A stretch of 64,000 nt of DNA from Clostridium oryzae. Its GTDB lineage: Bacteria > Bacillota > Clostridia > Clostridiales > Clostridiaceae. Each line of letters starts with the position of its first letter. Position 1 is the stretch's first letter. Of this stretch, positions 1-8,373 are shown one piece after another. Position numbers and translations under genes: made by a program. Below the pieces are notes generated by a model. The model made no database searches, was not told the origin of the DNA, and saw only the letters and a program-made list of their open reading frames with translations. Location of the stretch: positions 62,001 to 126,000 of the forward strand of contig NZ_MZGV01000002.1 in the NCBI RefSeq assembly GCF_002029235.1, in the 5' to 3' direction.

Positions 1-242
1 TCACTTGTTGGATTAATGATATTCTGCCTGAAAAATCTTCCTAATCTACCGGATAACAAGTTGGCGGATGTACCTGACCATCCGGATACAAAGAAGTTTC
101 TGTTATGGCCGGAATCATCTGTAAGCATGTTGTTGCTATCTGGTGAAGCTTCATTAAATCGCCATAGAGCAACTGTCTTCTCGCTTACAGGAAACTCACC
201 CGTAAAATCTGTCTGTGATGTTAAGATTGATTTAATTGCCAC
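1..242 (-). CDS. Phage tail protein with LamG-like start (partial)
   Basis: The reading frame is open from a GTG at 242 to the window edge, so only about the first 80 residues are visible. GGAGG lies 7 bases before the GTG and overlaps the end of the Dit gene, which supports this start. The visible text includes ALWRFNEASPDSNN followed by DDSGHNRNF, a pattern seen at the start of concanavalin A/LamG-like folds in phage tail-tip and receptor-binding proteins. Position directly after Dit fits the tail-associated lysin, baseplate or receptor-binding gene of a siphovirus. The C-terminal part, including any peptidase domain, lies outside the window. The LamG reading is an inference from a short stretch. 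Confidence 0.6.
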   Translation of the reverse strand, partial: MAIKSILTSQTDFTGEFPVSEKTVALWRFNEASPDSNNMLTDDSGHNRNFFVSGWSGTSANLLSGRLGRFFRQNIINPTS

Positions 243-246
243 CAGA

Positions 247-1020
247 TCACCTCCATCTGCTTTTGGCCAGAATCTTCAGCTCCGAAAATGTTGCTCCCAC
301 CGCTGATACTGTTATTTCATTTTCACCTTTGTGAAGTATAGGGAAGTTTAGCTCATCCAGGACTGGAAGCCCATTTCGAAGTGTATTTCCGTTGGCATCG
401 GTTATTTTTGCTGTCACTAATCCGCTATCAATTACAAGCGCTTCATCTGCCGTCAAAGCTCCAACCACTCGAAGCTCCTCTCCATTCGTGGTAATGGAAA
501 TATATGTGGATGTAGATCCACTTATTGTGCCCTTAAGTTGATATATCGGTTCTGAATCTGCATTCCCGGTTATTCTTTGGATCTCATGAGTTCCAACACT
601 TGAAATCGTGAATTGTTCATCTGTCAACGCATAGGCGTGAGGATCAGGACAGATAAACTTCAACTCAAAGGCACCTGCAGTTCTAAGTAATCTCTCGCAG
701 TCCACTTGTTCAGTGAGGCGAGCATAAAAGTATCGATTCGGAATATCCTCTAATACAAGCTGTTTAAGACCGTTCATAGGGTTGAGCCACTCTGCAAGAT
801 CATCTAACACGCCTACTAAATCCTCAAAGCTCTTTTGAGGATATATGCTGCAGCTAATCGTAATGATCCGCTCTGAGATATCACAACCAAAATCAGCAAC
901 CCCTGCCTTTCCCGAAACAACCTCATACGTGTTTCTTAAAGCGGGCGATGCTTGCCAACTTGTGAGCCTTGCTTTTATTTTCATATTCTTTGAGTTAATA
1001 CCGTTATAAATAAAGCCCAT
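247..1020 (-). CDS. Distal tail protein (Dit)
   Basis: A 257-residue protein beginning MGFIYNGINSKNMKI, typical of the siphovirus tail component/Dit family that forms the hub joining the tail tube to the tip. The N-terminal half should make the hexameric ring and the C-terminal half a galectin-like fold; both are family knowledge. It sits between the tape measure gene and the tail-tip gene, exactly where Dit is expected, and CGCCCTCCTTT on the plus strand gives a strong AGGAGG ribosome site before the ATG. The length is normal. Confidence 0.8.
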   Translation of the reverse strand: MGFIYNGINSKNMKIKARLTSWQASPALRNTYEVVSGKAGVADFGCDISERIITISCSIYPQKSFEDLVGVLDDLAEWLNPMNGLKQLVLEDIPNRYFYARLTEQVDCERLLRTAGAFELKFICPDPHAYALTDEQFTISSVGTHEIQRITGNADSEPIYQLKGTISGSTSTYISITTNGEELRVVGALTADEALVIDSGLVTAKITDANGNTLRNGLPVLDELNFPILHKGENEITVSAVGATFSELKILAKSRWR

Positions 1021-1033
1021 ACATCGCCCTCCT

Positions 1034-3592
1034 TTACGCAGTTATAAATCTTCCCTGAGCTCGAGATCCTGTCTGCATCAAATTGTATAACTCCTGTGAA
1101 ATCTTTCTAATATCGTCTTCACTTCGAACAATCATCTGTTGTATCGTAATTAATGACCCTCCAAATGTTCCATATCCGCTACTAATACCGGCTCCATTCA
1201 TATTCAGATTAGGGTTAATGTCAAAATCAGTAGGGATAGCGTTTTTCATATCCTGGCTAACACTATTCATGGCTTTTTCAAAACCGACACCAATACCCTC
1301 TCCCATGTTTTCGCCAATTCCAGCAAACAATGTAGATGGCGATCGAATTCCAAAGAAATTTTTTATTTTATCTACAACACCACCAAAAAAGCCTGAGATT
1401 TTATCCCAAAGCCAGGCTCCGGCATCTGAAATACCCTGCCACAAACCTTTGATTAAATTGGTCCCAACCTGGGCAATTTGCCAAATAGATCCTGTAAAAC
1501 CTTTAACCAGTGCTGTAATAATTTGTGGCACTGCTTTAACAACCTCTACTATAATTGTTGGAAGGTTCTTAATCAGCGAAACCAACAGCATGATTCCTGC
1601 TTGAATGATCTGTGGTATGCTGCCAATAATAGCATTCACAAGAGAGGATACAATCTTTGGTATAGCAGTAATAACTGTTGTAATAATTAGTGGTAGATTT
1701 TGAATCAGTGCCACTAGCAGTTGAACCCCAGCATCAATGAGCTGTGGGATTGAGCCCAAAATCGCTGTGATTAACCCGTCAACAATCTGAGGAATTGCTT
1801 CTACAATGGCGGTAATGATTTCTGGCAAAGCACCAATTAAAGATGTCAGAAGTTGAATACCAGCCTCGATTATTTGAGGTATTGCGCCTATAACAAAATC
1901 TACTATTCCAGTAATAATGGCTGGCAAAGCCGCAATCAGCACTGGAAGGGCATCTAAAATACCTTGAGTTAATCCAAGTACAAGTTGCAGAGCTGCTTCT
2001 AAAACCATAGGAAGGTTATACAAAAGCCCTTGTACGATTTGTACCACCGCTGAAACTGCAGCAGGAATTAACTGTGGCAGAGCTTCTGCAATTCCACTTA
2101 TTATGGTTCCAATCATTTGAATACCTGCTGTAATTAGCGCTGGAAGTGTTTCAATGATTCCATTGACTAATGTCATCAGTAGCATGACTGCAGCTTCTGT
2201 TATTTGTGGTAATGCAGAGGTAAGCCCTTGAACCAGAGAAATAATAATCTGCGAAGCAATATCTACTACAACTGGCAACTGCTCAGATATAAACTGAACT
2301 GCTTCCTCTAAGATTTCTCCAAAAGCATCAATTAAGCCTTGAACACCGTCTTTTTGAAATGCTCCAGACAATTCATCGACCCAACCATTAACCATGGGAA
2401 GAACGGTACCGGAAAGCATAGTTGTTAAGCCTTCAGCAAGTTGGCCCTTCAATGAAGCAACACCATCTTCGAGAGTTGCCATCTGCCCAGAAAAGGTTTT
2501 TGACTGAGCTTCCATTGACCCATAGAAACGGCCACCTTCCGATGTAGCTGATGCAAACGCTTCTGCGACCATATCTGCAGATATTGCCCCTTTGGACATT
2601 TCATCCTTAAGTTCACCAATGGATTTTCCTGTCTTACGCGAGATTTCCTCTAGTGGGTTAAATCCTGCATTAATCATTTGCATCAAGTCCTGTCCGGTTA
2701 ACTTACCAGTAGAGGACATTTGTGCAAATGCCAGTGTCAGGCTTTTGAACTTCTCGGCATCTCCCTGAGATATATCACCCAGCTGCTTCATGCGTTTTTG
2801 AGCTTCTTCTGCAGACATACCAAAGCTCATAAGGGTTTGAGCTGATTGGGCAAGATCCTGCATTCCAAATGGTGTAGCTGCTGCTTCTTTTTTCAGATCA
2901 TTAACCAGCTTTTGAGCTTTAGCCTCATCACCAAGCATGGTGGTAAAGGAAGCTGTGTAGTTTTCCATTTGAGCGTTGTACTCAACGCCATCTTTCATAG
3001 CGCCTATAAAGGCTTTTCCAATTCCCGCAATGGCTGAGCCTAAAGCTTTTACCCCACCAATTATGGCTTCTGATAACAAATTTGCTTTAAGTACATCTCC
3101 AAAAACAGAGGTTTTCTTGCTAGCATCATCCATTTCATCGCCAACATCATCAACATTATCTGCAAGTTCGTTGGCTGCATCAGCGGCATCTTCCATGTTA
3201 TCAGCACTGTCATCTGTGGCGTCGGCATGGTCTCGTAGCACTTTATGGTTATTTTCAAGTTCACGCTCCATGCCATTAAGTTCAGCCAAAGATTTATTTA
3301 GTTGAATCTGCCAGTTTTGAGTTCTACGATCGTTTTCTCCAAAAGAAGTAGAGGCGTTATCTAGGGCAGCTCGTAGTGTCTCTATTTTTTCTTTTTGTGC
3401 ATCAATGGATTTTTCTAATACTTCATTTCGCGCAGTTAAGGCTTGGATGGATTTATCGTTTTTATCAAACTGGGAACTGACTAGAGCCATCTCACTACCT
3501 AATACTTTAAATGCTTGGTTAATGTCACGAAGTGCATTTTTGAATTCCTTTTCGCCTTCCACTCCGATTTTTAAACCAAAATTATCTGCCAA
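1034..3592 (-). CDS. Tail tape measure protein
   Basis: About 852 residues, the longest tail gene, setting tail length and helping DNA entry. I place the start at TTG 3592 (reading LADNFGLKIGVEG) because AGGAGG sits 8 bases upstream; the longer frame to 3622 has no ribosome site. Residues ~35-120 are coiled coil, ~180-230 carry Gly/Ala-rich hydrophobic segments, and ~230-400 match the TP901-type core (ATPFGMQDLAQSAQTL). Residues ~430-760 are a run of amphipathic repeats about 38 residues long with the theme IPQIIDAGIQLL...LP.II..I, which presumably stack in the tail lumen. It ends with an FGIRSPSTLFAGIGENMGEG motif common in this family. It follows the frameshifted chaperone gene. Confidence 0.9.
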   Translation of the reverse strand: MADNFGLKIGVEGEKEFKNALRDINQAFKVLGSEMALVSSQFDKNDKSIQALTARNEVLEKSIDAQKEKIETLRAALDNASTSFGENDRRTQNWQIQLNKSLAELNGMERELENNHKVLRDHADATDDSADNMEDAADAANELADNVDDVGDEMDDASKKTSVFGDVLKANLLSEAIIGGVKALGSAIAGIGKAFIGAMKDGVEYNAQMENYTASFTTMLGDEAKAQKLVNDLKKEAAATPFGMQDLAQSAQTLMSFGMSAEEAQKRMKQLGDISQGDAEKFKSLTLAFAQMSSTGKLTGQDLMQMINAGFNPLEEISRKTGKSIGELKDEMSKGAISADMVAEAFASATSEGGRFYGSMEAQSKTFSGQMATLEDGVASLKGQLAEGLTTMLSGTVLPMVNGWVDELSGAFQKDGVQGLIDAFGEILEEAVQFISEQLPVVVDIASQIIISLVQGLTSALPQITEAAVMLLMTLVNGIIETLPALITAGIQMIGTIISGIAEALPQLIPAAVSAVVQIVQGLLYNLPMVLEAALQLVLGLTQGILDALPVLIAALPAIITGIVDFVIGAIPQIIEAGIQLLTSLIGALPEIITAIVEAIPQIVDGLITAILGSIPQLIDAGVQLLVALIQNLPLIITTVITAIPKIVSSLVNAIIGSIPQIIQAGIMLLVSLIKNLPTIIVEVVKAVPQIITALVKGFTGSIWQIAQVGTNLIKGLWQGISDAGAWLWDKISGFFGGVVDKIKNFFGIRSPSTLFAGIGENMGEGIGVGFEKAMNSVSQDMKNAIPTDFDINPNLNMNGAGISSGYGTFGGSLITIQQMIVRSEDDIRKISQELYNLMQTGSRAQGRFITA

Positions 3593-3618
3593 GATTATCG
3601 CCTCCTTTCTTTGAAAGA

Positions 3619-4190
3619 TCAAATACCATAAGGAATAATGTCATCGATGTAAATCTTCCGTTTTGGTTTGGACATTCCAAGAAACTGCTTATGGCACTCC
3701 CATAAATCCATAAGCAAGCCAATAGGTGTAAGCCATGTTTCCTCTTCGGTACGATTTAAATGAACAGTCCCGTAATATAAAAGCCGGGTAAAGAGTTCAT
3801 TCTCGTTTACCCGGTTTGCACGTTTTTTGAGCCATCTTCAGATTCTACATTTCTCTTGGTTCCCTTAAACATTGCTTCTGTCAAAGCGTTTTTATAAGTA
3901 GCTAGTTCCAAAGGAGAGGTTAGAAGTTCAACTTCTTCTTGAGTAAGCAGCAGCTTTTTGTTATCTGGATTTCGAAGGTTGTGAATGAGTAGGCCCTGAT
4001 TGGCCATTAAAGTTATCAACCAGACTATTTCATCCAGTGCCATTTCGAAGTTCTCAGACTTCATTAATTTTTCACCCAAATTTTCAAGGCCACCATATCT
4101 CCCAGCAATTTCTTTTGTGGCTTTAGTGGTAAGAATAAGCTCATACTCCTGCCCGCCAATATTGATCTTTGCACTTCTTTCGTTATCCAT
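3619..4190 (-). CDS. Tail assembly chaperone GT fusion made by -1 frameshift
   Basis: The 127-residue G frame ends at 3807, but a classic slippery heptamer A-AAA-AAC (minus strand, plus positions 3822-3828) lies in the right phase nine codons earlier. Slipping by -1 opens a frame of about 60 further codons to a TGA at 3619, reading NRANRVNENELFTRLLYYG and ending DIIPYGI. Seven bases after the heptamer a perfect 9-bp stem (plus 3784-3792 with 3806-3814) with a 13-base loop provides the usual stimulator. The extension begins with acidic and hydrophobic residues and ends just before the tape measure start. Many long-tailed phages make G and GT this way to chaperone the tape measure; production here is inferred. 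Confidence 0.85.
3784..3828 (-). promoter_or_regulatory. Programmed -1 frameshift signal
   Basis: Minus-strand AAAAAAC (3822-3828) in X-XXY-YYZ phase, a 7-base spacer, then a 9-bp perfect stem CCGGGTAAA/TTTACCCGG with a 13-base loop. The G stop codon falls inside the stem (3807-3809). Confidence 0.85.
3807..4190 (-). CDS. Tail assembly chaperone G protein (unshifted form)
   Basis: A 127-residue protein starting MDNERSAKINIGGQEYEL, reading GRYGGLENLGEKL in the middle and ending GSKNVQTG. It lies between the major tail protein and the tape measure, the fixed position of tail assembly chaperones. Ribosomes that do not slip at 3822-3828 stop here; those that slip make the longer GT form. The protein is not expected in the mature particle. 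Confidence 0.8.
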   Translation of the reverse strand: MDNERSAKINIGGQEYELILTTKATKEIAGRYGGLENLGEKLMKSENFEMALDEIVWLITLMANQGLLIHNLRNPDNKKLLLTQEEVELLTSPLELATYKNALTEAMFKGTKRNVESEDGSKNVQTG

Positions 4191-4201
4191 TTCAATCCCC
4201 C

Positions 4202-4804
4202 TTATTCTCCACTTCCGCCAGAAGCAGCAAATGTAGGCTCATACACTTCGCTATACCAACCATTAATAATTGCCTGGGTTACGCCCTCATCACCCTCGTT
4301 TACTTCTGCTTTCCATGGATGCTTACCCTGACCATCCAGCTTATTTCTACGAAGTACTGTTCCTTCAATGGTCGGAGTTGAGAAAGTAATACTATCACCT
4401 TTGGTCGCCAAGTTTGTTGCAGGAATTCCAAACTTCACACGATACAGCCAAAAGTATCGGTATTTACCGTTTGCTTTTTGTGCTCTAAAGCCAATTGCAA
4501 CAGGAGCCCCTCCATCCTCACTGGTTGAAATGAGTACATGGTTGTCATCAATGGTTGCTCCTGTTAAATCTCCTGCAGCTGCTACCCCTATATCATCAAT
4601 ACCGAGAGTTAGGGTACCACTTTTAAATTCTTTGACAATTTCAGCGGCACCATCATCGGCATAAAGAGTGGCCTCAGCAAGCTCAACGGAAAGTTCTGCA
4701 CTGATTGCTTTTGCCAGCGGCATCGGTGTATCATAGGTTTCATCACCGTTGTCATCTTCGGTGATTTTTGCATAATAAAGTCTATCAAGACCGATTGTAG
4801 CCAT
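4202..4804 (-). CDS. Major tail (tube) protein
   Basis: A 200-residue protein starting MATIGLDRLYYAKITEDDNG and including AEATLYADDGAAEIVKEF and a beta-rich middle, matching the phi13-type major tail proteins that polymerise into the siphovirus tail tube. It is preceded by the tail terminator gene and followed by the chaperones. A GGAGG site precedes the ATG. The Ser/Gly-rich end (ASGGSGE) is probably disordered. Position and sequence style agree, so the call is firm. Confidence 0.85.
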   Translation of the reverse strand: MATIGLDRLYYAKITEDDNGDETYDTPMPLAKAISAELSVELAEATLYADDGAAEIVKEFKSGTLTLGIDDIGVAAAGDLTGATIDDNHVLISTSEDGGAPVAIGFRAQKANGKYRYFWLYRVKFGIPATNLATKGDSITFSTPTIEGTVLRRNKLDGQGKHPWKAEVNEGDEGVTQAIINGWYSEVYEPTFAASGGSGE

Positions 4805-4807
4805 GTT

Positions 4808-5161
4808 TTATTCCTCCTTTTCCAATTGAAATTCATATGGTTTAGCCACATCTATGGCATAATGATGATAATCGGTATCATCCTCATGTCCGATGTATCG
4901 ACGATCCGTTATCGTAAAATCCGCACCTAGAAGAGTGCGGACAATTGCATTTTTTATAGCTGTATAACTACCTTTAACAAATAAGGAAAGTCTGGCTTCC
5001 TGTACTTCATATCCCGGTGTGTTATCCGCATGAACCTCAAACAAATCAATAAGAGGTGTAATCACAAGATAAGTATCAGGAGGAACACCAGAAAATCTTC
5101 CTGTTTCTACTGGGATACCGCACAAATCTGCTATGAGATTAAGCTCATTTAATATACTCAT
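4808..5161 (-). CDS. Tail terminator/completion protein
   Basis: A 117-residue protein, MSILNELNLIADLCGIPVETG, with no obvious catalytic motif. Its place after the HK97 gp10-like gene and before the tail tube gene is that of the tail terminator (gpU/DUF3168-like) that caps the tube and joins it to the head. The start overlaps the end of the gp10-like gene by 4 bases (ATGA), so translation is probably coupled. Assigned mainly by order. Confidence 0.65.
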   Translation of the reverse strand: MSILNELNLIADLCGIPVETGRFSGVPPDTYLVITPLIDLFEVHADNTPGYEVQEARLSLFVKGSYTAIKNAIVRTLLGADFTITDRRYIGHEDDTDYHHYAIDVAKPYEFQLEKEE

Positions 5162-5589
5162 AAGTTTTCGACCTCCTGCTCAAACCTCTTCTTCATAGCG
5201 TCAATACATGCTTTTCTTGAAGCCCTTCTTGCAGGCTTTAAAAATGGTTTTGGTGGCTGACCTGATTTTCCATATTCGATAATATTGGCAATCTTAGCGT
5301 TACTTTCGCCATTTCTTCGTGGCTCCTTAAAACCTATCTTCACGTTGAAATTGCCATTTCGGTCCACTTTAGCAGGAGAGAGACCCAACGAACTAATAAG
5401 CTCACCTGTAGACCGACTTTTTTCTTTTGTTCCGCTACCAACTACAGCTTGCAAATTAGATCTAACCTTTTCCAAAACGATTTCTCCGCCTGACTCAAGT
5501 ACCTTTGGGATGATTTCATCCGTCTTATCGCCAAGCTTTGAAAGCTTTAAAAGAAAATCCTCAGGCATTTTTACTTGTACCTTAGCCAC
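5158..5589 (-). CDS. HK97 gp10-like tail-joining protein
   Basis: Start taken as GTG 5589, giving a protein that reads (M)AKVQVKMPEDFLLKLSKLG, typical of the HK97-gp10 family; the longer frame to 5622 has no ribosome site. Basic, with an ANIIEYGKSGQPPKPFLKPA motif near residues 95-115, which is the family hallmark (E-x-G-x-x-x-x-P-x-P-F-x-x-P-A). It overlaps the head closure gene by 8 bases. Its role is head-tail joining. Confidence 0.8.
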   Translation of the reverse strand: MAKVQVKMPEDFLLKLSKLGDKTDEIIPKVLESGGEIVLEKVRSNLQAVVGSGTKEKSRSTGELISSLGLSPAKVDRNGNFNVKIGFKEPRRNGESNAKIANIIEYGKSGQPPKPFLKPARRASRKACIDAMKKRFEQEVENL

Positions 5590-5917
5590 TTGACCCCACC
5601 ACCTTTTTTGCCAAGGCTTCAATATACATGCCCCGACCTTTTACATCTTCAACATTTGTAATCTCATAGCGGCCATCACTACACACAATCACCGTATTGG
5701 TAGACACCTCAACATCAGGTATCTTACGAAAGCAAAACAGAGCAGTCGCTTCAGAAAATACTGCTCGATTGGCCCATTTTTCATTACCATGACGTTCTTC
5801 TTTATAAGCACGAACAGAAGCAAGGATGGTGTCCTTAGATTTACCGAAGCCTTCACTGTCTTTCGTTCTTTCAACAGAAATGAGATCGATAAAGGTATTC
5901 ATTTTTCCAAAACTCAT
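5582..5917 (-). CDS. Head closure (head-tail adaptor) protein
   Basis: A 111-residue protein starting MSFGKMNTFIDLISVERTKD, with RAYKEERHGNEKW, a pattern typical of SPP1 gp16-like closure proteins that seal the connector after DNA packaging. It sits between the gp6-like connector and the gp10-like protein in the conserved HK97-type order. Confidence 0.75.
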   Translation of the reverse strand: MSFGKMNTFIDLISVERTKDSEGFGKSKDTILASVRAYKEERHGNEKWANRAVFSEATALFCFRKIPDVEVSTNTVIVCSDGRYEITNVEDVKGRGMYIEALAKKVVGSSG

Positions 5918-5920
5918 ACT

Positions 5921-6235
5921 CTACACCTTCCAATCCCGGTCAAGCCTGAGCAGTAAATTTACAGTGTTCCAAACCTGCTGGCCTGCCTGCACGTTATCAG
6001 CAAAAAAGCCGCCAGTGCTACCATCCCTACTTTCATAGAAGTGAGATGACAGCATAATGACGGCCTGCTCGGTAGTTGGCGGCATTGTGTTCTCATTATA
6101 ATGACCTTCCGGTACATGCTGGTAACTCTCGGCATATGCGATAGCGGTGGTGATGTACATTTGAAGAAGTTCATCATCGCGATCGTGCTCAAGAATTAGA
6201 TTTGCTTTAACTTTTTCTAAAAGTGTCATCACCAT
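5921..6235 (-). CDS. Head-tail connector (gp6-like)
   Basis: About 104 residues; it reads MTLLEKVKANLILEHDRDDE, then IAYAESYQHVPE, the usual helical opening of gp6/gp15-like connector proteins that bind below the portal. Three possible starts (GTG 6238, ATG 6235, ATG 6229) share one AAAGGA site; ATG 6235 has the most plausible spacing but this is not certain. The gene is between the head fiber and closure genes. Confidence 0.75.
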   Translation of the reverse strand: MVMTLLEKVKANLILEHDRDDELLQMYITTAIAYAESYQHVPEGHYNENTMPPTTEQAVIMLSSHFYESRDGSTGGFFADNVQAGQQVWNTVNLLLRLDRDWKV

Positions 6236-6246
6236 CACTATCCTTT

Positions 6247-6465
6247 CTAAGGTGTATCTCCATTCATGATTCCTGCAGTTTTCAGCTTACTGAGCAAGGC
6301 ATTAAAGTCCGTCACTAGAGCTTCTACAGTTTCCGCAGTGCTTGCCGGTTGATTTTCAAGAACAGGGAGCCCAGTTACTTTGGCTCCCTCTTCAATGACA
6401 AGCTCTCCACCAATAACGGTTTTTTCTCCACCTTGTTCGGTGTAGTTCTTTGCGTTATAGCTCAT
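6247..6465 (-). CDS. Head fiber-like protein
   Basis: A 72-residue protein, MSYNAKNYTEQGGEKTVIGG, then VIEEGAKVTGLP, a short beta-helix-like turn followed by a helix. This is the pattern of small head fiber/decoration proteins placed after the capsid gene in Firmicute phages. ATG 6465 is preferred over GTG 6474 because GGGAGG is 8 bases before the ATG. Confidence 0.7.
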   Translation of the reverse strand: MSYNAKNYTEQGGEKTVIGGELVIEEGAKVTGLPVLENQPASTAETVEALVTDFNALLSKLKTAGIMNGDTP

Positions 6466-6480
6466 AATTTGCACCTCCCA

Positions 6481-7680
6481 TTAAGCCTTCTGCTGAAGAA
6501 CTTTGATGGCTTCAGGTAGAATGAGCTTTCCATCTACACGCTGGCTTGCAAGGAAACCAACCTGCCCAGTAGTTGCAAAAAGCTCGTTTAAACGTTTGAA
6601 AGAACGCCCCTGTCTGTCAGCAATCCAATAGTATCCGAAATCACCGAAGGCAATCGTCTTTGCTCCGGCTTCAATAATAGGAGCATAAGCAGAAGTGTAA
6701 ACCGGACGATTCAGCAACGTATCTGGAGTACCTGCTGTTAAAGAAGGCTGCCACAGATATTGACCTTGACCGTCTTTCAGTTTACGGATTGCTTTTACTG
6801 TTGCATCATTCATCAAGAATACTGCGTTCTTTCTGTAAGGAGCCTTTAGGGAATAAACAAGATCGATAATCTCATCTGCCGTAATGGCAGTTGCAGACCC
6901 GGCTGTCACTCCAAGCTGTGCACCACCAGTAGCGTTGAAAATTCCTGTAGGTTTCCCATCTGCATCTCCAACTAAAAAAGCTTCTTCTTCCTTAGCACCG
7001 ATTCTACGGGCAAATTCAGTGGAGATATAATTCTCCAGATCAAATACACTGTCATTGAGAAGTTCATCAGAAACTTTAATCATTGTACCCAGCTTATAGG
7101 CACCGATAGATGTCTGGCCAAATACAGAATCGCTCTCATCAAACTCCTCACCTTCATCAAGCCAAGCCGCTGTACCCTTAGTCACAACAACAGGGATTTT
7201 GCGGTCACCGCTTGAAGTCTGAATAATTTTTGCCAGTTTACGGAATACATTCTCTTCCTCAAGGGTTTGAACTAAAGTACGCTCAAATTCATCAGGAACA
7301 AGATATCCTCCCTCTGAATCAGTGCCTACAGACAAAGCATTTAGCACATCATGACGAGGAGTTTTGCTACGCATTACGTTCCAGAATGCCTTTCTGTACT
7401 CATCACTGGCTTTTCCGGTCTTTGTATCCATCCCCGGAATAGCTGGTTTTTCGGTAAGAGGTGTGTTTACAGGCTTATTAAGCTCTGCTTCAAGAGCTTC
7501 TTGGCGCTCCAGTCTTGCAATTTCCTTACCCAGATTAATAATGTCTGCTTCCATTTTGTCGTAGGTTGCGGCATCCTCTGCGGACACAAGTCCATCACTA
7601 CCACGCTTTGAATCAAGAAATGCCTTTGCTGCTTCCCATGCTTTTGCGCGCTTTTCACGCAGTTCAAGAATTTTACTCAT
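6481..7680 (-). CDS. Major capsid protein, HK97 fold
   Basis: About 399 residues from ATG 7680, which has GGAGG 8 bases upstream (the ATG at 7686 is too close). Residues 1-75 are helical and highly charged (the delta/scaffold domain); a linker runs to ~110; the capsid domain starts near NALSVGTDSEGGYLVPDEF and includes AFGDFGYYWIADRQG. The upstream ClpP-like protease should remove the N-terminal domain during head maturation. Portal-protease-capsid order is conserved. Confidence 0.93.
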   Translation of the reverse strand: MSKILELREKRAKAWEAAKAFLDSKRGSDGLVSAEDAATYDKMEADIINLGKEIARLERQEALEAELNKPVNTPLTEKPAIPGMDTKTGKASDEYRKAFWNVMRSKTPRHDVLNALSVGTDSEGGYLVPDEFERTLVQTLEEENVFRKLAKIIQTSSGDRKIPVVVTKGTAAWLDEGEEFDESDSVFGQTSIGAYKLGTMIKVSDELLNDSVFDLENYISTEFARRIGAKEEEAFLVGDADGKPTGIFNATGGAQLGVTAGSATAITADEIIDLVYSLKAPYRKNAVFLMNDATVKAIRKLKDGQGQYLWQPSLTAGTPDTLLNRPVYTSAYAPIIEAGAKTIAFGDFGYYWIADRQGRSFKRLNELFATTGQVGFLASQRVDGKLILPEAIKVLQQKA

Positions 7681-7692
7681 TTTCATTTCCTC

Positions 7693-8373
7693 CTAATATT
7701 TCAATAAATTAAGCCGCTCATAAAGCGACTCGGCTGACTGTTTTACAACTGGTTTTTGAAGCTTATTCATTAGTGAATTAGTCACTGCTCTTCTGCTGAA
7801 GACAAAGCTATCTTGTAGTGCACTCTCTCCTGGTTTGAACATAATGTCATCTGCAAAGCCAAGCTCGACTGCCTTATTGGCATTTAGCCAAGTTTCAGCA
7901 TCCATCAGTTGAGATAACCTTGTTCTAGACAAATCGGTTTTAAGTTCATAAGCGTTGATGATACTTTCCTTAACTTCATCCAGCATCTGCATTGCCTTTT
8001 GCATCTCCTCGCTATCGCCAATGGCTATGGTGAAAGGATTATGGATCATCATCAGTGATGTTGGAGACATTAAAACTTCCGTACCTGCCATGGCAATGAC
8101 TGAGGCGGCTGATGCTGCAATGCCATCAATCTTTATGGTGACATTGCCTTTATAATCCATCAGCATGTTGTAAATCTGTGATGCCGCGATACAATCACCA
8201 CCAGGTGAATTAATCCAAACTACTATGTCACCCTCGCCACTCATTAGCTCTGCTTTAAAAGCAGCAGGGGTAATATCATCATCAAACCAACTCTCCTCAG
8301 CAATTGCACCGTTTAGATAGAGGGTCCGTGTCTGTATATCTTCATCACGCACCCAATTCCAAAATTTCTTCAT
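7693..8373 (-). CDS. Head maturation protease, ClpP-related
   Basis: A 226-residue serine protease of the ClpP/S14-like phage prohead type. Visible features are VVWINSPGGDCIAASQIYNM around residue 55, the nucleophile region GIAASAASVIAMAG (Ser of AASAAS) and the catalytic His in MMIHNPFTIAIG. It processes capsid and possibly portal proteins in the prohead. Its start overlaps the portal gene by 4 bases, suggesting coupled translation. Length is normal. Confidence 0.9.
   Translation of the reverse strand: MKKFWNWVRDEDIQTRTLYLNGAIAEESWFDDDITPAAFKAELMSGEGDIVVWINSPGGDCIAASQIYNMLMDYKGNVTIKIDGIAASAASVIAMAGTEVLMSPTSLMMIHNPFTIAIGDSEEMQKAMQMLDEVKESIINAYELKTDLSRTRLSQLMDAETWLNANKAVELGFADDIMFKPGESALQDSFVFSRRAVTNSLMNKLQKPVVKQSAESLYERLNLLKY

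Noticed and set aside
2976-3305. Long plus-strand frames opposite the tape measure and other phage genes
   Set aside because: Low-complexity or antisense shadows of strong minus-strand genes with no ribosome sites.
5590-5622. Longer start for the HK97 gp10-like gene
   Set aside because: The extra residues (KPWQKRWWGQ) are unlike the family and lack a ribosome site; GTG 5589 gives the normal AKVQVKMPEDF opening.
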